Positions 42,626-54,829 of a DNA stretch of 64,000 bases are shown piece by piece (positions within the stretch are counted from its first letter, which is position 1; every line of letters begins with the position of its first letter). The notes under the pieces were generated by a model. It did not search any database. It saw nothing but the letters and a program-made list of their open reading frames with translations, and was not told the origin of the DNA. The DNA is from Augochlora pura (lineage: Eukaryota; Arthropoda; Insecta; Hymenoptera; Halictidae). The translations under genes were made by a program, and so were the position numbers. The stretch lies in NCBI RefSeq assembly GCF_028453695.1, contig NC_135773.1, forward strand, positions 10,850,001-10,914,000, in the 5' to 3' direction.

Positions 42626-42876
42626 TTAACACGTTCCGTGCCGAGCTGTATTTAGTCGACTTTTCATTCTGGTAATCGACGCTTTAAAAATCGATATATT
42701 ATTTTTATTTATTCAGTATTGTCAATATGACTATGAAGCAGACTTATTATGGATCCATTATTTTGGTGGAAATTAATTCTTCGATTCTAAACTTGCCATA
42801 AAATATTTTTTTTAACGCATTGAATAGACATTTAAGCGTGTACCACCAGTGGTACACGTGGCACGGAATGTGTTAA
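42626..42876. mobile_element. TTAA-flanked MITE, family E
   Basis: A 251-bp element with ends TTAACACGTTCCGTGCCGAG and GGCACGGAATGTGTTAA. A separate palindrome, GTGTACCACCAGTGGTACAC, lies just inside the right end (about 42838-42857). No coding capacity. Confidence 0.82.
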
Positions 42877-43080
42877 TCGGCCATTGTGCTTTCTGTTCCG
42901 TAACATACGGTGTACATAAAACTGTGATGTTATGCACAGGCGAACGTGATTGTCGAATAATTGTCTTTCTATTTATTTTTGTTAACAACATATTTGGCTG
43001 GTGTACTGTGCTATTTTTCACTGCTAATGTGACGTCTGTTTCGTATAGTTTGGTCTACGTTGTCGTGATTAAGGAAACGA
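42877..43080. other. Spacer between two TTAA elements
   Basis: About 200 bases of unremarkable sequence separate the family E element and the 35-bp tandem array. A 91-codon + strand frame crosses it (42849-43124) but starts inside the transposable element and matches nothing known. Confidence 0.5.
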
Positions 43081-43326
43081 ACGTTATTAAAGAAAAAAGC
43101 TGCACGCAAAACAAACGTCATTAACCCCTTGCCGTACCATTTTCTTCACAGTTATTGCGATTAAGAATTTTTTAATTGATATAATTTCTTAGAAGGGACA
43201 GAACATTAACATTTATTTCGTGCCTGAATTTTCTCGAATACTTAAATATTAATAACAACGGATTGGAATTTTATTCCAATGTTAAAGAACTGAATAACAT
43301 CCATATTTAATAATTTATTACTAGTA

Positions 43327-44400
43327 TTAGGTTGGTGCATATGAAATGTCGGAAAGGCTATTAATTTAATAAAAATGTGTCCCATTTGTTTCAATACACC
43401 TTTCCCAGCGCGAGTTTAATTGATAAATGTCTGTCTTCAAGAAATTCTGATTTTTCGGATGAATAAACTGTAGTATGGAATTTTTCAGACTGTCTCCATT
43501 TACATACTGTTTAGCCTACAAAAACTACGCATACGTCGTACAAAACAATTGCGAAATTAAATGAGGTAAAATATAAAATTTTATAAAATATAGATCTTTC
43601 GCCAAGCGGCTTTCGCTATTTTAAACATTTAGGATAGTTTTTACGGGCTAAATAGTATATATAGTATTCATACAGGATAAATAGTATATGGTATTCATAT
43701 GCACCAACCTAATAAAATGCACTTTATCGCATAAGATAGAAATACTATAAGCCACAAGATTTGTTTCGTTTTATTGCGCTCGACGGGCGAGCGTTGCTGT
43801 GGACGACGGGTATTGGAGCGCGCAGTATTTTGGGCGGATATATCCGCCAGCCGTCCGCTATGGGTCTCCAACGTCCGAGAGGTAGAGGGGAAGTTACGAA
43901 AATGCGGTAAAATGCAAGCGCAGAGCTGGTCAACATGCTTCGCGCGGTTTGTAATGGAACAGCCACGCGCCGAGGGCGAACCTACTGGCAACGTAGGAGC
44001 GCTGACGTCAGAGAAGAAAAACTCAAGTGTTTACGTTTTTCAAGCTAGGGTTCGTTCTATTTCTCTTAATCCCGACATTATTTATGACAGGTCGCTGTCA
44101 CATTCTTCAGCCGAACAACGTATAATGGCAACATTGTCCTAAAACTGCTCAAAATCTGCCCGAGCTTCTACGGACTAAATAGTATATAAATGAAGACACT
44201 CTGAAATATTCCATATCAGAGTTTATTAATTCGAAAGATCAGAATTTGTTTAAGACAGGCATTTCTTTATTGATATTTTATTGAAAAGGGTGTAGTAAAG
44301 TAAACGGGGCATATTTTGATTAAATCAACAGCTTTTGAAAAAAGATATACAGTTTTATATATTTACGTAAACATCCGACATTTCATATGCACCAACCTAA
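43327..44400. mobile_element. Composite mariner-type element enclosing 453 bp of unrelated DNA
   Basis: TA flanks 43325-43326 and 44401-44402, and TTAGGTTGGTGCATATGAAA-type ends face each other. The left part 43327-43660 matches the complement of 24240-24577. The right part 44166-44400 matches the complement of about 23992-24225. Between them, at 43696-43712, is a third mariner end (CATATGCACCAACCTAA) followed by TA, so 43327-43712 also looks like a deleted copy in its own right. The DNA at 43713-44165 is not part of the related element at 24 kb. Confidence 0.8.
43713..44165. other. Unrelated GC-richer insert inside the composite element
   Basis: This 453-bp segment is richer in GC and CpG than the surrounding mariner sequence and absent from the copy at 24 kb. 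It contains a 122-codon + strand frame (43774-44142) and overlapping - strand frames of 98 and 73 codons. None resembles a known protein. It could be a captured genomic fragment or original flanking DNA trapped between two separate mariner copies. Confidence 0.55.
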
Positions 44401-44600
44401 TAATTACCATCGCGAGTCTGACTCGCCAAGGTACTGTGGGGGGTTAAAGAAAAAAGTTGCACGCAAAATCAAACATCGTTGAAGAAAAAAAGCTGCACGC
44501 AAAAGTTTAAGTGTTGTACGAGTGACATGCAATTACTCAATGTCGTATACACACAATGAAATGGAAATGCAGTAAGTCAATAAATTATTATGGATTTAGA

Positions 44601-44784
44601 TTAAACTCCTTGTACTACAATTTGTTTTACACTTATTTTTATCAGCACATATTTTTCTCAATTAAAATTCTACACGAAAGAGATGATTTACATTTATTTA
44701 ACGCCGATTGTTGCTTTAATATTTAAATATCGACAATAGAAGGGTAGAACTCGTAACGCGTAATATCATAGGGCGAGGGGTTAA
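44601..44784 (+). mobile_element. TTAA-flanked MITE, family A, short copy
   Basis: A 184-bp element with ends TTAAACTCCTTGTACTACAA and GGGCGAGGGGTTAA. It shares the AAACTCCTTG/CCCCTTG tip logic and an interior ACATTTATTT-type stretch with the element at 43121. Confidence 0.68.
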
Positions 44785-45980
44785 AATGGCTTCGATTGCA
44801 AAGGGACAGATTCAAGAATTTGGTTACATTACATTAAATTTATTACAATAATTGTGAATATAAATGAAATGCAGTTCTTGCTTCGCGTAATGGATGCATA
44901 AAACTTCCATTTCTTATAAAGATTTTACGGTGATATCTTGTCAAACAGTTACAGAATGCTTATAATGATTAAAAACAATATAACTTAATTACTTTGAACT
45001 CGTTGATAAAACAAAAGAATGTTCTAAGACCGTCTATTAACAAAATCCGCAATCACTTAATTGCCAACCCAGTACATCAACGACTCCGTTCGATTGTGTC
45101 AAATGCGACGACGCAAAAAATTAGTTATTAGAACCAAAGTGCCGACACTTTGTCCTTAAGTTGTTCGCATAACTTGGCGAAGTCTGATTAAGGGGAAAGA
45201 ATCCTCCGATGAACCCGGTTCGGCTGTTACTTTTTGCCCGGTGGTATTCTAATTTGCGGGCAGATTCGATTATAGTGATTACCGTGGAAAGTATTCGTGA
45301 CCCTTCCCAGCGACGAATTAAAGTGGAGCGGTTGCTTCGTTGTCGATATTCCAGCGGAAATGAATATTCTGACAACTGAAACGAGAAAAGGGAGTACAGG
45401 GCAAAAACGCTACGATCTGTACACGAGTTAAGAGTTCCATGAATTGTTAAAAAGAGTTCCGTGAACGGGTTCTCTGCTGTGCCGTTTTCATTTTCTCGAT
45501 GGAATTATTGAAGACGTGCTTCTGACAAACATGCCATGCATCTGAATCGAAACATTACTTTATTATAAAATGAAAATCCAAGTTGAATGACCGATTCTTC
45601 GACCGCTGCCATCATTTCTTTTTATACGTAGGAAAAAGAGGTTGCGGTATCGGTGTTACGTGTATACTTTTGTTCGTTTAAAAGCATTAATAAGAATTTC
45701 AAGTGTTCATTATATTGCAAGTAATGCTCTGGGAAAGTCCTTAGAAACTCGTAACGTTAATGCATTCTATACGAATGAGAAAAACTGGATCTAAACATTC
45801 TTGATTATAAGTTTAAAAAATATTCTTATGATAATTAAAGTCGATATAAATCAAGCTCTTAAATACGTTATTAAGTTTTCTCATTGTTAAAGTTTATATT
45901 CGATAAATTATCGAAAAATAGAAGGCTTCCATAAGCGACGACGTTCAATTCTCTATACACCTAATAAAAACAATCCTATC

Positions 45981-46053
45981 AAATGGAGATGCTGTAGGTT
46001 GGAACAAATATTTTTATTCTGACGTTGACATAGCCTCGAGTGCACAGGGTTAA
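45981..46053 (+). mobile_element. Family B MITE, right-end fragment
   Basis: The last roughly 73 bp align with the right end of family B (CCTCGAGTGCACAGGGTTAA at the tip). No matching left end lies within the expected 250 bp, so the copy is truncated. Confidence 0.55.
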
Positions 46054-49000
46054 AACAATGCGAAAGAAGTATTGATTTTACGATACGAATGCCAGTACAC
46101 CATCTTAACACTGAACAATCAAAGTAACTGACTTGCCTCTTTTCATGCCAATCGTAAAACCACTTTTATTGAGATTGTGGTTGACTTTACATCCAGCTTC
46201 GATATGAATACATCAATTTTTTTAGCGAATTCTTCCAAAGTGCCTACAAAATTCAAATCCAATTTACATAAACTGTTTGCCTAACTTATTGATTCGCAGA
46301 TTCTGTGTCAGTCTTCGTATTGTTTTTGTTCTTTACTGCGAGATTAAATTAAGAATTAGATTAAATTAAATTACTTTCTATAAATTATAACAAATGCGAA
46401 TATATGATAAATATTGTAACAAATATATTTGACATGCAAACGAAATATTTTCACCTGTTAATTTTGACGAGCTACGGAAAAAGTATAAGATCCAGAGGAA
46501 ATCGGAAACTGTGTTCGATAGTTACCGAATGAATTCCGCGAGCAACGGATGTACTCGTTATCACAGAATCCATTCCGGATCGATTTCAAACGGGCGATCG
46601 CGTTCTTGCCTGACTTTAGAAAAGTGTATTTGGCAGGTCCGCGACGATATCGTCGAGATCGGGTCTAACAAACGAGCAGCGTCGAATAGGGGCGATAGCA
46701 ACGTTCTCCGACAGACGCACGGTAATCTGTAAACCAATCATACGGGCCCATGGAACGGATCCACCCCAATTGGTCGCATCTATATTCCCTGTTCTGCCTG
46801 AACCGGATCCGTCCAGTCGACCGCATCTTCTCGTAGCCAGCCCGGATAACTCATTTCCATATTACAGTAAGATCAATCCGGACCAGGACGCCGGATTCTC
46901 GAATGGGCGATGAACTTTGGCAGGTGTCCGTCACGTTGATCCTCTAAAGATCGCGGTACCACGAGCTTGATGCATATCAAACGTCCGAATATTCGACGAA
47001 ATATTCATTAAATATCACATCCACCGGAAGATATTTCAGTCTCCTCTACTTCCATTTAAAAATAATGACGGCTGTCGATGTGTATCTACTTTTAAATTAT
47101 ATCTATATTATTGATCGAGAGCTTAATATATAAATGTCCGGTTCCACGTTTGAAATTGTTGTAAAAATAGGGTTTTGAGAGAAACGTGATTTCCTTTAAA
47201 ATTTTTACATTGGCGAGGAGTATTTTGTCTGAAATACATATTACAATAGAAATAACAGGATGTATAAGTGTCTAATTTTAGAATTTTTATAAACTGTACC
47301 TACAATATAATAACTGAGAGCCTAATATTTAAAATTGTAAAATGTAGAGTGGATGGTGGAAAATGCAATTTTTAAGTGGCATGCTATTTCCGTGTTGTAA
47401 AACTCCCAGCAAACTGTATTTAAACACTATTTGGAACGCGATAAGGTCCACAAAATTGGATTAAATGATTTGAACGTTTTTAAAAACGATTAAAATACTT
47501 TTAACTTTTTTAAATTCTAATTTTTATACTTTCTATAAACTAATCGCTTTGAAACAAGTTCGAGTCACTTAGCCAAACTTTAACAAAGTTATTACATTTT
47601 AAAATATCTTCCAATACTTTTTATCAGGGATAGTACACTGAAAGTTTAATGCATAATGCATACTATAGGTATAACTAAAGCGGTTGTTACAGATTACCTA
47701 ATCCTCAGACGGGGAACCATTTTTACATCCATAAAATTGACGATGTTTCTAACTATTCTCAATTTTAATTATCAATTATTGAAAGCATATATTTAAATGT
47801 AATTCCTCTAAACTTATCAATCTTTCCGTTGTTCCTAGTGCAACAGCAATTTATTTAATTTATTCGTCGTAAACCGACGATTAAGATTTCACTGAGTCAG
47901 AATGACCCAGTAACTGTAGCGCGAGTGTTGATAAAGTAATACGGAGTCGTCTCGGAATCGATCGGTCCTCGTTAGGGAGCTGTTAGCAAACAAAAGAATC
48001 GGTAACGGGACAATGGAACGCGAAACAATTTTTCCTGTTCGACGATGGTCAATTTTTCCGTAGAACACAGCGGCCGGCGAACTCGTTTTAATTATTTTTA
48101 ACAACCGTTGTTCCGAGCATTCCGGGATTCAAACGAAAGGGGAAAATAAAGAGGAGAGACCCGGCCCTGCAAAGGGTGGAAGCGAAACGCGGATAGGGTT
48201 ACTGACGATTTCGATTGCGCATCGCTCAAACCGAGCGCGTTGGATTTCGCGAATGCTTTTTTGATCCGACCAGCCACCGCTATCTGCGTGAGCGCGGGGG
48301 GTGGCGCCGGTTGGTTTTCGGGGTAGAGGGGGAGGAGGGACGGGGGTGACGCGAGAGGGTGCTCTCGCTTGCTCCCCAGGCGCCAATGACGCCAATCTCC
48401 CGTGTAAATCGCGACATATTTCACCAGCTGCCGGGGCGGGCAGGGGTTGACGGTGAACCTCCATGCCTACACCGCTCCCCATCCTCCGCGCCCTTTCACG
48501 CCCTACCGAGCCCTCGATCGGTCTTACCGCATTACTTTGAAAATGCTTCGGATAAAAAAGTTCTACGAACTGTTATCTCGAGAGTTACCGCGCGGCACCA
48601 GAGTTTCCCGTCGAAGTTGTCGAGTTGAAAATTCCGCGACGAAGCCAACCCCGATGAACCCCGATGGGTACCGGAGACCTGTGCCGTCAGGTTGTTCGCT
48701 GTCTGGCTGGCTTCAAAAAATCATTCGACATCGGCGTTCCTCCTTTCTTCGCCTTCGTTCGCGCATAAACGGCACTACAAAATTCGAAAAAAAAGAACAT
48801 TAAATTCTAACAGGAAATGCGATGAATCGTCGAACTACTCGACTCGTGCAACTTCGTATCGAAAATTTCTGCTGGTTTCTCATTAAAAAGTCAAGTCTCC
48901 GCTTTCGCAGTCAGAGCACTCGAAACATTTAAAAAAAAATGTCTTAACTCGAGATTTTGTGAATTAAGATTTTTGGGTCACGATTCAGTCTCGTTACAAT

Positions 49001-49976
49001 TTCACGAAGTTATTACATCAACTGTAAAAGATCTCTGGAAAGCAATTTTTAATACCGCTCGGATGATAGGTTATAGGAAAACGGAACTAAAACGTTATCC
49101 GTTTATTTCTCTGTTATTCATACGGAAATCACATCCGAGCCGTAAATTCGTCTCCACTTTCAATTAAACGGATTTAATCCCCCAAAGTTTCGACAAATAT
49201 TTGAACAAGCTTTAAAAGATTACCCCGACAATCCTAGCTTCCCAATTTCCATTTCATCGTCTGTTTTAATTTCAGGAAATGCGCGGTGCCGCTCGCTCGA
49301 TAATTACCGCGATAATTAAAGTCGCCTAATCCCGATCCGCCCCACGAAACCATGCCGCAGCGAAAAATATCCGTAAAATTATTCCACCCGTTAATCCGCT
49401 TCGACACGGCGGCTTAACCAGGAGCGCGGCGGGCATTCTTATTTCCCTGCCGCCTTCGGCGAGCAATAACACGATCCCGCAGGATCTTTAAGTAACGAAG
49501 AAACAGCCGGAGGTTCGTGGAAATGGGAAGGGGTTCTCCACGGCGGTTTCGCGGCGGTGGCACCTGTTCGGTTCACTGCGACACACCGTCGCGTCGCAGA
49601 CAGCGGGGCATCTGGAAACTTAAGAATTAAGAGATTCGCGAAAGGGGGTCATTCGATTATCCGCGACCATTAAAAGGGTCCTGCGCGCCGCCCTATTCCG
49701 AACGGCCGTTCCTTCTCCCGGCGCTTCTTTTCCCCCGAACTTTCTTACACGAGTTTTACATTTTGTCGCCGCACGAACCGAGGGGGGCCGAAGAGGCGGG
49801 AGAAACTCGAGAGCCAAGAGAAAGGGAAACGGCCGGGATGAGAGCGGAGAGGGGCGGAGGGGGAGAGGGGTGGAGGAGGCGAGAGAAGCTCCGGTGGCAA
49901 AGTTCTCTTCCCCGAAGAAAAAGCCTGTCTCGGGCAACGAGCTCCTGCCCTCCCCTTCCCTTCGCCGAAACACACG

Positions 49977-49988
49977 CCCCCCCCCCCC
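49977..49988. repeat. C12 homopolymer in a GC-rich block
   Basis: The run sits in an asymmetric zone that is purine-rich at 49795-49915 and C-rich afterwards. Confidence 0.85.
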
Positions 49989-50999
49989 TCCGGACCCCCC
50001 CGAACGATCTCGCCCGTCGTGTCATTGGTATTCCGAGCGGTCGCGCCAATATTGCGTTACTAGAACGCGTCCTGCAAGCCTGATCGACGCGACACGGGGC
50101 CACGATGACACCCAGGCGGAGCCGCTTGTAAGTCACACCGCGATGGCTACGGCTCCCTTTTAATTTACACCGACCGAAATTAATGCTCGCTCCCCCCCTT
50201 CCCCAAGCCACTTTCGGCCACATCGTAATCGAAACCGCCTCTTGGCGCTCGATTTTTTTCAATCGTCTTCGGGTGAAACAGCTTCATCGCTTTCAATTTA
50301 CCCGTGCTCCGTTCAGGTGCTCATTTCGAGCGACCCACTCAGGAACAGACGCACGCCGAATGGGGTGGAAAATATTTTATATCCGAGATGGTGTACGTCT
50401 AACGTACTTTTTTATTTTGTACGGTTGCACCAAATAACAAATACATATATATTTAGTTTTATTAGTCTCTACTGCTGCTATACGACTTATGCAATTACCA
50501 TCTTCATACGCTGTCGTTTTAACTTTATTTTTTGAAATATGAAATCTTACGTTTCACTTCTCAAATCCTTGCAAATCACTGAGTCATTGCAAAATTTTAT
50601 AAACATAGATTTTCTAGTTGATAATATAGTAGCATACACAAATTTCTCTTCCTTTTTTAAATAATTAGTAAATCCACAGAATCATGCATTTAAGGCGATT
50701 TTTTGAAACATATTTTATACATTTTATTTATCGTATCAGCACTCCGGCTTTTTAAGGGATATATGGACTTTTATTATATTTATATAAAAGTTAATTCAAC
50801 GACTTCGGTGAGTTCTATTCATAATTTTCATCCAGCAGCTCTTCCGCGTGCACAATTTCTGAAGATGTTTAAAATTCACCGGGGGCTGTAAGCGTATCGC
50901 TGGACCCGCGTAATTGACTATTAAAATCCAAAACTGTTAATAAGAATAAATATTCACTTTGAAGCCGCCGGGGCAAGCAGTCTCCTTAAATACTCGTGA

Positions 51000-51140
51000 G
51001 AACGGAACCGTTCTTGCTCTCTCTTTCTCTGTCGGAAGTTCCTTCGAAATCTTCTTACGTAGCGCTCGGCAGCGTTGTTAGTTAGGGAGTCCCCGAGGAG
51101 AGCATCGTAGTCGGGACGACGACGCTCGGAGGAGGTAAGT
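51000..51140 (+). promoter_or_regulatory. Candidate noncoding first exon with donor (speculative)
   Basis: A GC-rich stretch without a long frame ends in GGAG|GTAAGT at about 51136, a close match to the consensus 5' splice site. Inside an intron 5.5 kb upstream of the P-loop exon, this could be an alternative promoter and untranslated first exon. Donor-like sites are frequent by chance. There is no TATA box and no transcript evidence. Confidence 0.15.
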
Positions 51141-51263
51141 TGGAGGCCGGGACGTTCCAGATAAAGATGATCTCGGGATTCTAATTATTCGGCGATTTGT
51201 AAATGGCACTTGACTCGCAGGAAACGGAGGTCTGCAGACGAAGGTACATAGAGTTCCCTGTAG

Positions 51264-51285
51264 CCCCCCCCCCCCCCCCCCCCCC
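51264..51285. repeat. C22 homopolymer
   Basis: 22 C in a row on the + strand, followed by GCGCCCCCC. It equals the G22 tract at 21795 in length. Confidence 0.9.
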
Positions 51286-52864
51286 GCGCCCCCCACCCTC
51301 CGGTGCCGGTTCGAATGCAACCCGAGTACAATGGTTGCGGCCGATTCTATGGGTTCTAATAACCATCCGGCCGAACGAAACGTTGCTTTTGATAAATATT
51401 GGGCAATTGCGTGGCGCCGTAGACGCGGTTACGATAATTTTATGCGACCTCCATTCAGCGGCGATGGCGAGCATCGTCGAGAGGTTGCGCGGGCTGCGAA
51501 ACGCATTTGCATCCAGACGGTTGTTCGAGCGGCCGTGCTGCATCGCCGCGATGTCGTTCGACGCGGAAAACCAATCGAAAACAAACAACCGTAGAGTATG
51601 GTGTTCCCGCGCCCTCCGAAAGCGACGCGTGTGTGCTTACGGAGCGGCGAAGCGTGACACGCGCGAGCATGTACGCGCGGAAAGCTCGCCGGTCCGCGTT
51701 CACGAGCCGATAATTCCGAAAATTGCGTCGCCATATGCGTGACATCCGGTTTTTGCTCAGCGCAGCGTGATCCGACTCCCGCCGACTTACTCGCTTATAA
51801 ATAAATTCCGATTGGATCGGAACGAGCCCCCGTGATCGACGAAATATTCGATTGGCCGGATCGGGGACTCCCGGGCGCCATCGACACGCGCGCGTACACG
51901 CGCGGCATATTCAGACGGAATTCTGCAACGTTCCACTGAACAAAGCGATTTTCCGGCGAAAAAACGGACCCGCGAAAGTTCGGACACATTACCCCCCGAA
52001 ATCAATATCGCCCCGCCGCGGCGCGCCGGTGGGCTGCGTTCGATGGAGTGTCGGGTCAAGTTCGAGCGAAGGTGCTTGGGACCGACGTTACCATCGTATC
52101 GACAGAGTTTCCAAATTTTGCCCGACCCCTTGGCTTACGAGACCGTAATCATTCGTCTATAATGGCACAAGTATCTTCTCGATGGATGGTCAGCTTCTAG
52201 TTGCAAGACTGAACTATACAAGTGGACAAGTGAACATGTTCATTAACGTCTAACTATTATTCTCGGATCCTGAGACTATTACTAATTACTTATCTATCTG
52301 TAAAAAAACATAATGGTAAGAAAAATTTTAAAAAGGGGGATGCTTTTTACACACTTGTTTCTATTCAATTAATCTCGTTTCAGTTCACTATTGATGTGCA
52401 AAGTATGAGCAATTGATTTGGATTCAACATTTTTATGTCAAGGTCGGGTGACGTGAGAGTTCGAACAATAGAAGAATTACTAGTCACTGAGCCAGAGTTG
52501 ATCTTTACTAACTTATATATTAAATAGTCTTGCAATCGGGTGGCCTTAGATTCAGCTGATTACATTAACAGAGTATAAAAAAGTATAATAAGATTATAAT
52601 AAATAAGTTTAACATCGAAGGACCGAATGATCGAGGTTTTAATTATATATGCACAAACAAGATGATATGTATTGTAATATGACATTTGTAGGTACATATT
52701 AGGTCAAAGTCACAAATAACTTCCATTTCTTTATGAGACATTTAATTTATTTTGCTGTAGCTAGTTTTCTGCTTTTTCATTTTATTCTTCTCAACCCATA
52801 CCTATTTAGCGAGAACAAAAAGTCATTTATTTTGTTAACTCTTAGTGGTTATGTGCCAACCTGT

Positions 52865-52990
52865 CCATAGTTCAGAGTATTATAGATGCAATAGATGATC
52901 CATTCTTATGGTTATAATGAACGTAACTTCTTCGCAGTTCACCAATCAGCCCATAGTTCAGTGTATTATAGATGCAATAAAGAATCCACT
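52865..52990 (+). repeat. Direct duplication, about 85-bp period
   Basis: CCATAGTTCAG, GTATTATAGATGCAATA and ATCCA occur at about 52865-52902 and again at 52950-52988. The intervening 45 bases are present once. The duplication forms the 3' end of a 123-codon - strand frame (52872-53243). Confidence 0.78.
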
Positions 52991-53344
52991 CTCCTCGCTG
53001 GAACCAGGTGGTGCTCTTAATCGTTGAAAACAGACAGAAAACAGTGTAGGCTGGAATTCCATAAAAATTCTTAATCTCGAACACGGTCGAGCAAGTCGTA
53101 AATTCACTCCACGTCGGCACCTTCCCCAGAGCGGCATGCGTAATAAATTTTCCACGAACGAAATCGAGCCCGGTCGACGCAGCCACGGGCAAAAACATAA
53201 TTTGAATTCGACGCATTATCGGGCCTAGGATCGACGCCGGCAAGGGCTCGAAAAAGGGGCGGGGGGAGCGGTAGAGGGCGAACAGGAGAGGGATGTTTTC
53301 CGCGTGGAGAGCACCGTGGAAACCCTTGGCCCCTCTTGATCCAC

Positions 53345-53359
53345 GGGGGGGGGGGGGGG
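53345..53359. repeat. G15 homopolymer
   Basis: A G run is followed by AGGAGG within a GC-rich block. Confidence 0.88.
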
Positions 53360-54387
53360 AGGAGGCGCGGAATCAAGTGTTTGAGATTATGACGGAGGCT
53401 TCGGTCACGTATTTCATTAACCGTGATGCTGTCGGTTCCGGAGCCCACGTAGGGCGAGTGGCAGATCTCTCGAGGGTGCAGGTAGCCGCGAAATATGTTT
53501 GCTTTGCGTTACATCCCCCGGGATGATCCCGTTATAATTATGAATGTCCTTGTTGTTCCGCGAACGAGCGCCGACCAATTCTTCGCTTCTTTGGTCGCCG
53601 TTAATCTCGTTGGGGGATTCCGGCAGACCCTGTGTTCTGTTCACGCGCTGTTTCCTCCTCATTTAAGGTTTAAGCTTTTACAAATCATAGTCGATCGCAA
53701 CAAATCGATTCAGTAAAAATATTGAGTAAAGCAATTTGGTAAGCGGTATCGTCCTTAAAAAATTGCCCGTTGCAATCACTTTGATATGGCTGTGTTATTT
53801 TTTGAAGCTGGCATCTATTTATTTACCTGAATTAATCGACGAGTAAGTTCGTCAAAACACTTTTCTGATGCCTCTATTATGGATTAAAATTGGATTTGCT
53901 ATGGAACTGTTGACCATTTAATTAGCTGGCTAAGATTTCGCTAGACGTTCAAACAGTCCACAAATGCCCAAATAGAGCTTGTAGAAAACAAATAAAAATA
54001 GAAGATCATAGTAATCGACACTTAAAGTGTCGCAGCTGGATAGAGCGCTCTACACAGTAACTTGTATCGAAGATAATAACTGTTAGTTCAATCGTGTCGA
54101 TTACTAGTTTCCCATTGAGGCAGCTAATGCGGGTCAGACCGGATCCCAGCGACGCCGTACAGCGGCTACGACCGGATAAAACGAGGAAAACCATCGGCTG
54201 TTCGTTTCCGCGGGAAATTCGTTGAACGCGAAATCCGACGCAGAGACTTTTCCACCGTTTCCAAGCCTTGTATCGACGAGATTCGTTCGCCGGTCTAGCG
54301 TGCTTTGAAACGAGCAGCGACAGATTGGAATTACCATATTGGAAGAGGGACTGGACTCCTTATTTCCGTTTCCTTTAGCGCGGGCGA

Positions 54388-54482
54388 ATGGAGAGGGGAG
54401 GGGAGGGGAGGGCAGCAGGGAGATGAAGAGATGAAAAGAGATGAGGAGAAATAGGAGAGGAATAAAGAGGTGGGGGGAGGGT
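54388..54482 (+). repeat. Polypurine tract with (GGGGA)n and GAGATGA units
   Basis: About 95 bases are almost all purine on +. They begin with GGGGA repeats (54391-54412), then AGATGAAGAG-type repeats, then TGGGGGGAGG. This is a candidate H-DNA (triplex) sequence. Confidence 0.8.
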
Positions 54483-54802
54483 TAAGAAAACCCCCGAAGG
54501 GCTTCTATCCAAATCGCTGTCTGCCGCGCGATTCTTCTCCCCCGCTCTCCTGCAACTGTCTCCCGTCTTTTTTCACCGGTCTCTCTCCCTTTTCTGCGTG
54601 GTGCCCCTACCGCCGTGAAGGCAGCATCCCCCTCTCCCATCATACAACTTTCATCTCCCCTTTTCCATCTCGGGCCACGAGATTCATCCGATTCTCGTCC
54701 ACGAAGATTTCAATCTTGTTTGGTCGAGGTATCGACACGTCCTCATCTTCTTCTCGATATTCCCTGCAACCTGTTCCCCTTTCCTCGACTCCCCCCTCTT
54801 CC

Positions 54803-54829
54803 CTCTCTCTCTCTCTCTCTCTCTCTCTC
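54803..54829. repeat. (CT)13 dinucleotide repeat
   Basis: An uninterrupted CT array lies at the end of a pyrimidine-rich stretch from 54760 onward. Confidence 0.9.

Larger units (their letters stand above)
43121..44447 (+). mobile_element. TTAA-flanked MITE, family A, interrupted by a mariner-type composite
   Basis: The left end is TTAACCCCTTGCCGTACC and the right end is GGTACTGTGGGGGGTTAA, with GAGTCTGACTCG near the right end as in the copy at 14132. TTAA occurs at 43121-43124 and 44444-44447. Family A sequence on either side is interrupted at a TA by the element at 43327-44400. Confidence 0.8.
43081..44508 (+). repeat. Three-unit 35-bp tandem array split by a TTAA element
   Basis: Unit 1 is 43081-43114. 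Unit 2 is divided between 43115-43124 and 44448-44472. Unit 3 is 44473-44508. Each unit contains GAAAAAA, then GCTGCACGCAAAA or GTTGCACGCAAAA. Removing the element with one TTAA leaves unit 2 at the same length as its neighbours, so the insertion site is exact. Confidence 0.82.

Noticed and set aside
51300..51330. tRNA T-loop-like GGTTCGAATGCAACC
   Set aside because: No A/B box spacing, acceptor stem or anticodon arm can be formed around it.
52872..53243. Protein-coding call for the 123-codon minus-strand frame
   Set aside because: No recognised family. Kept only as a finding to test, not as a gene.
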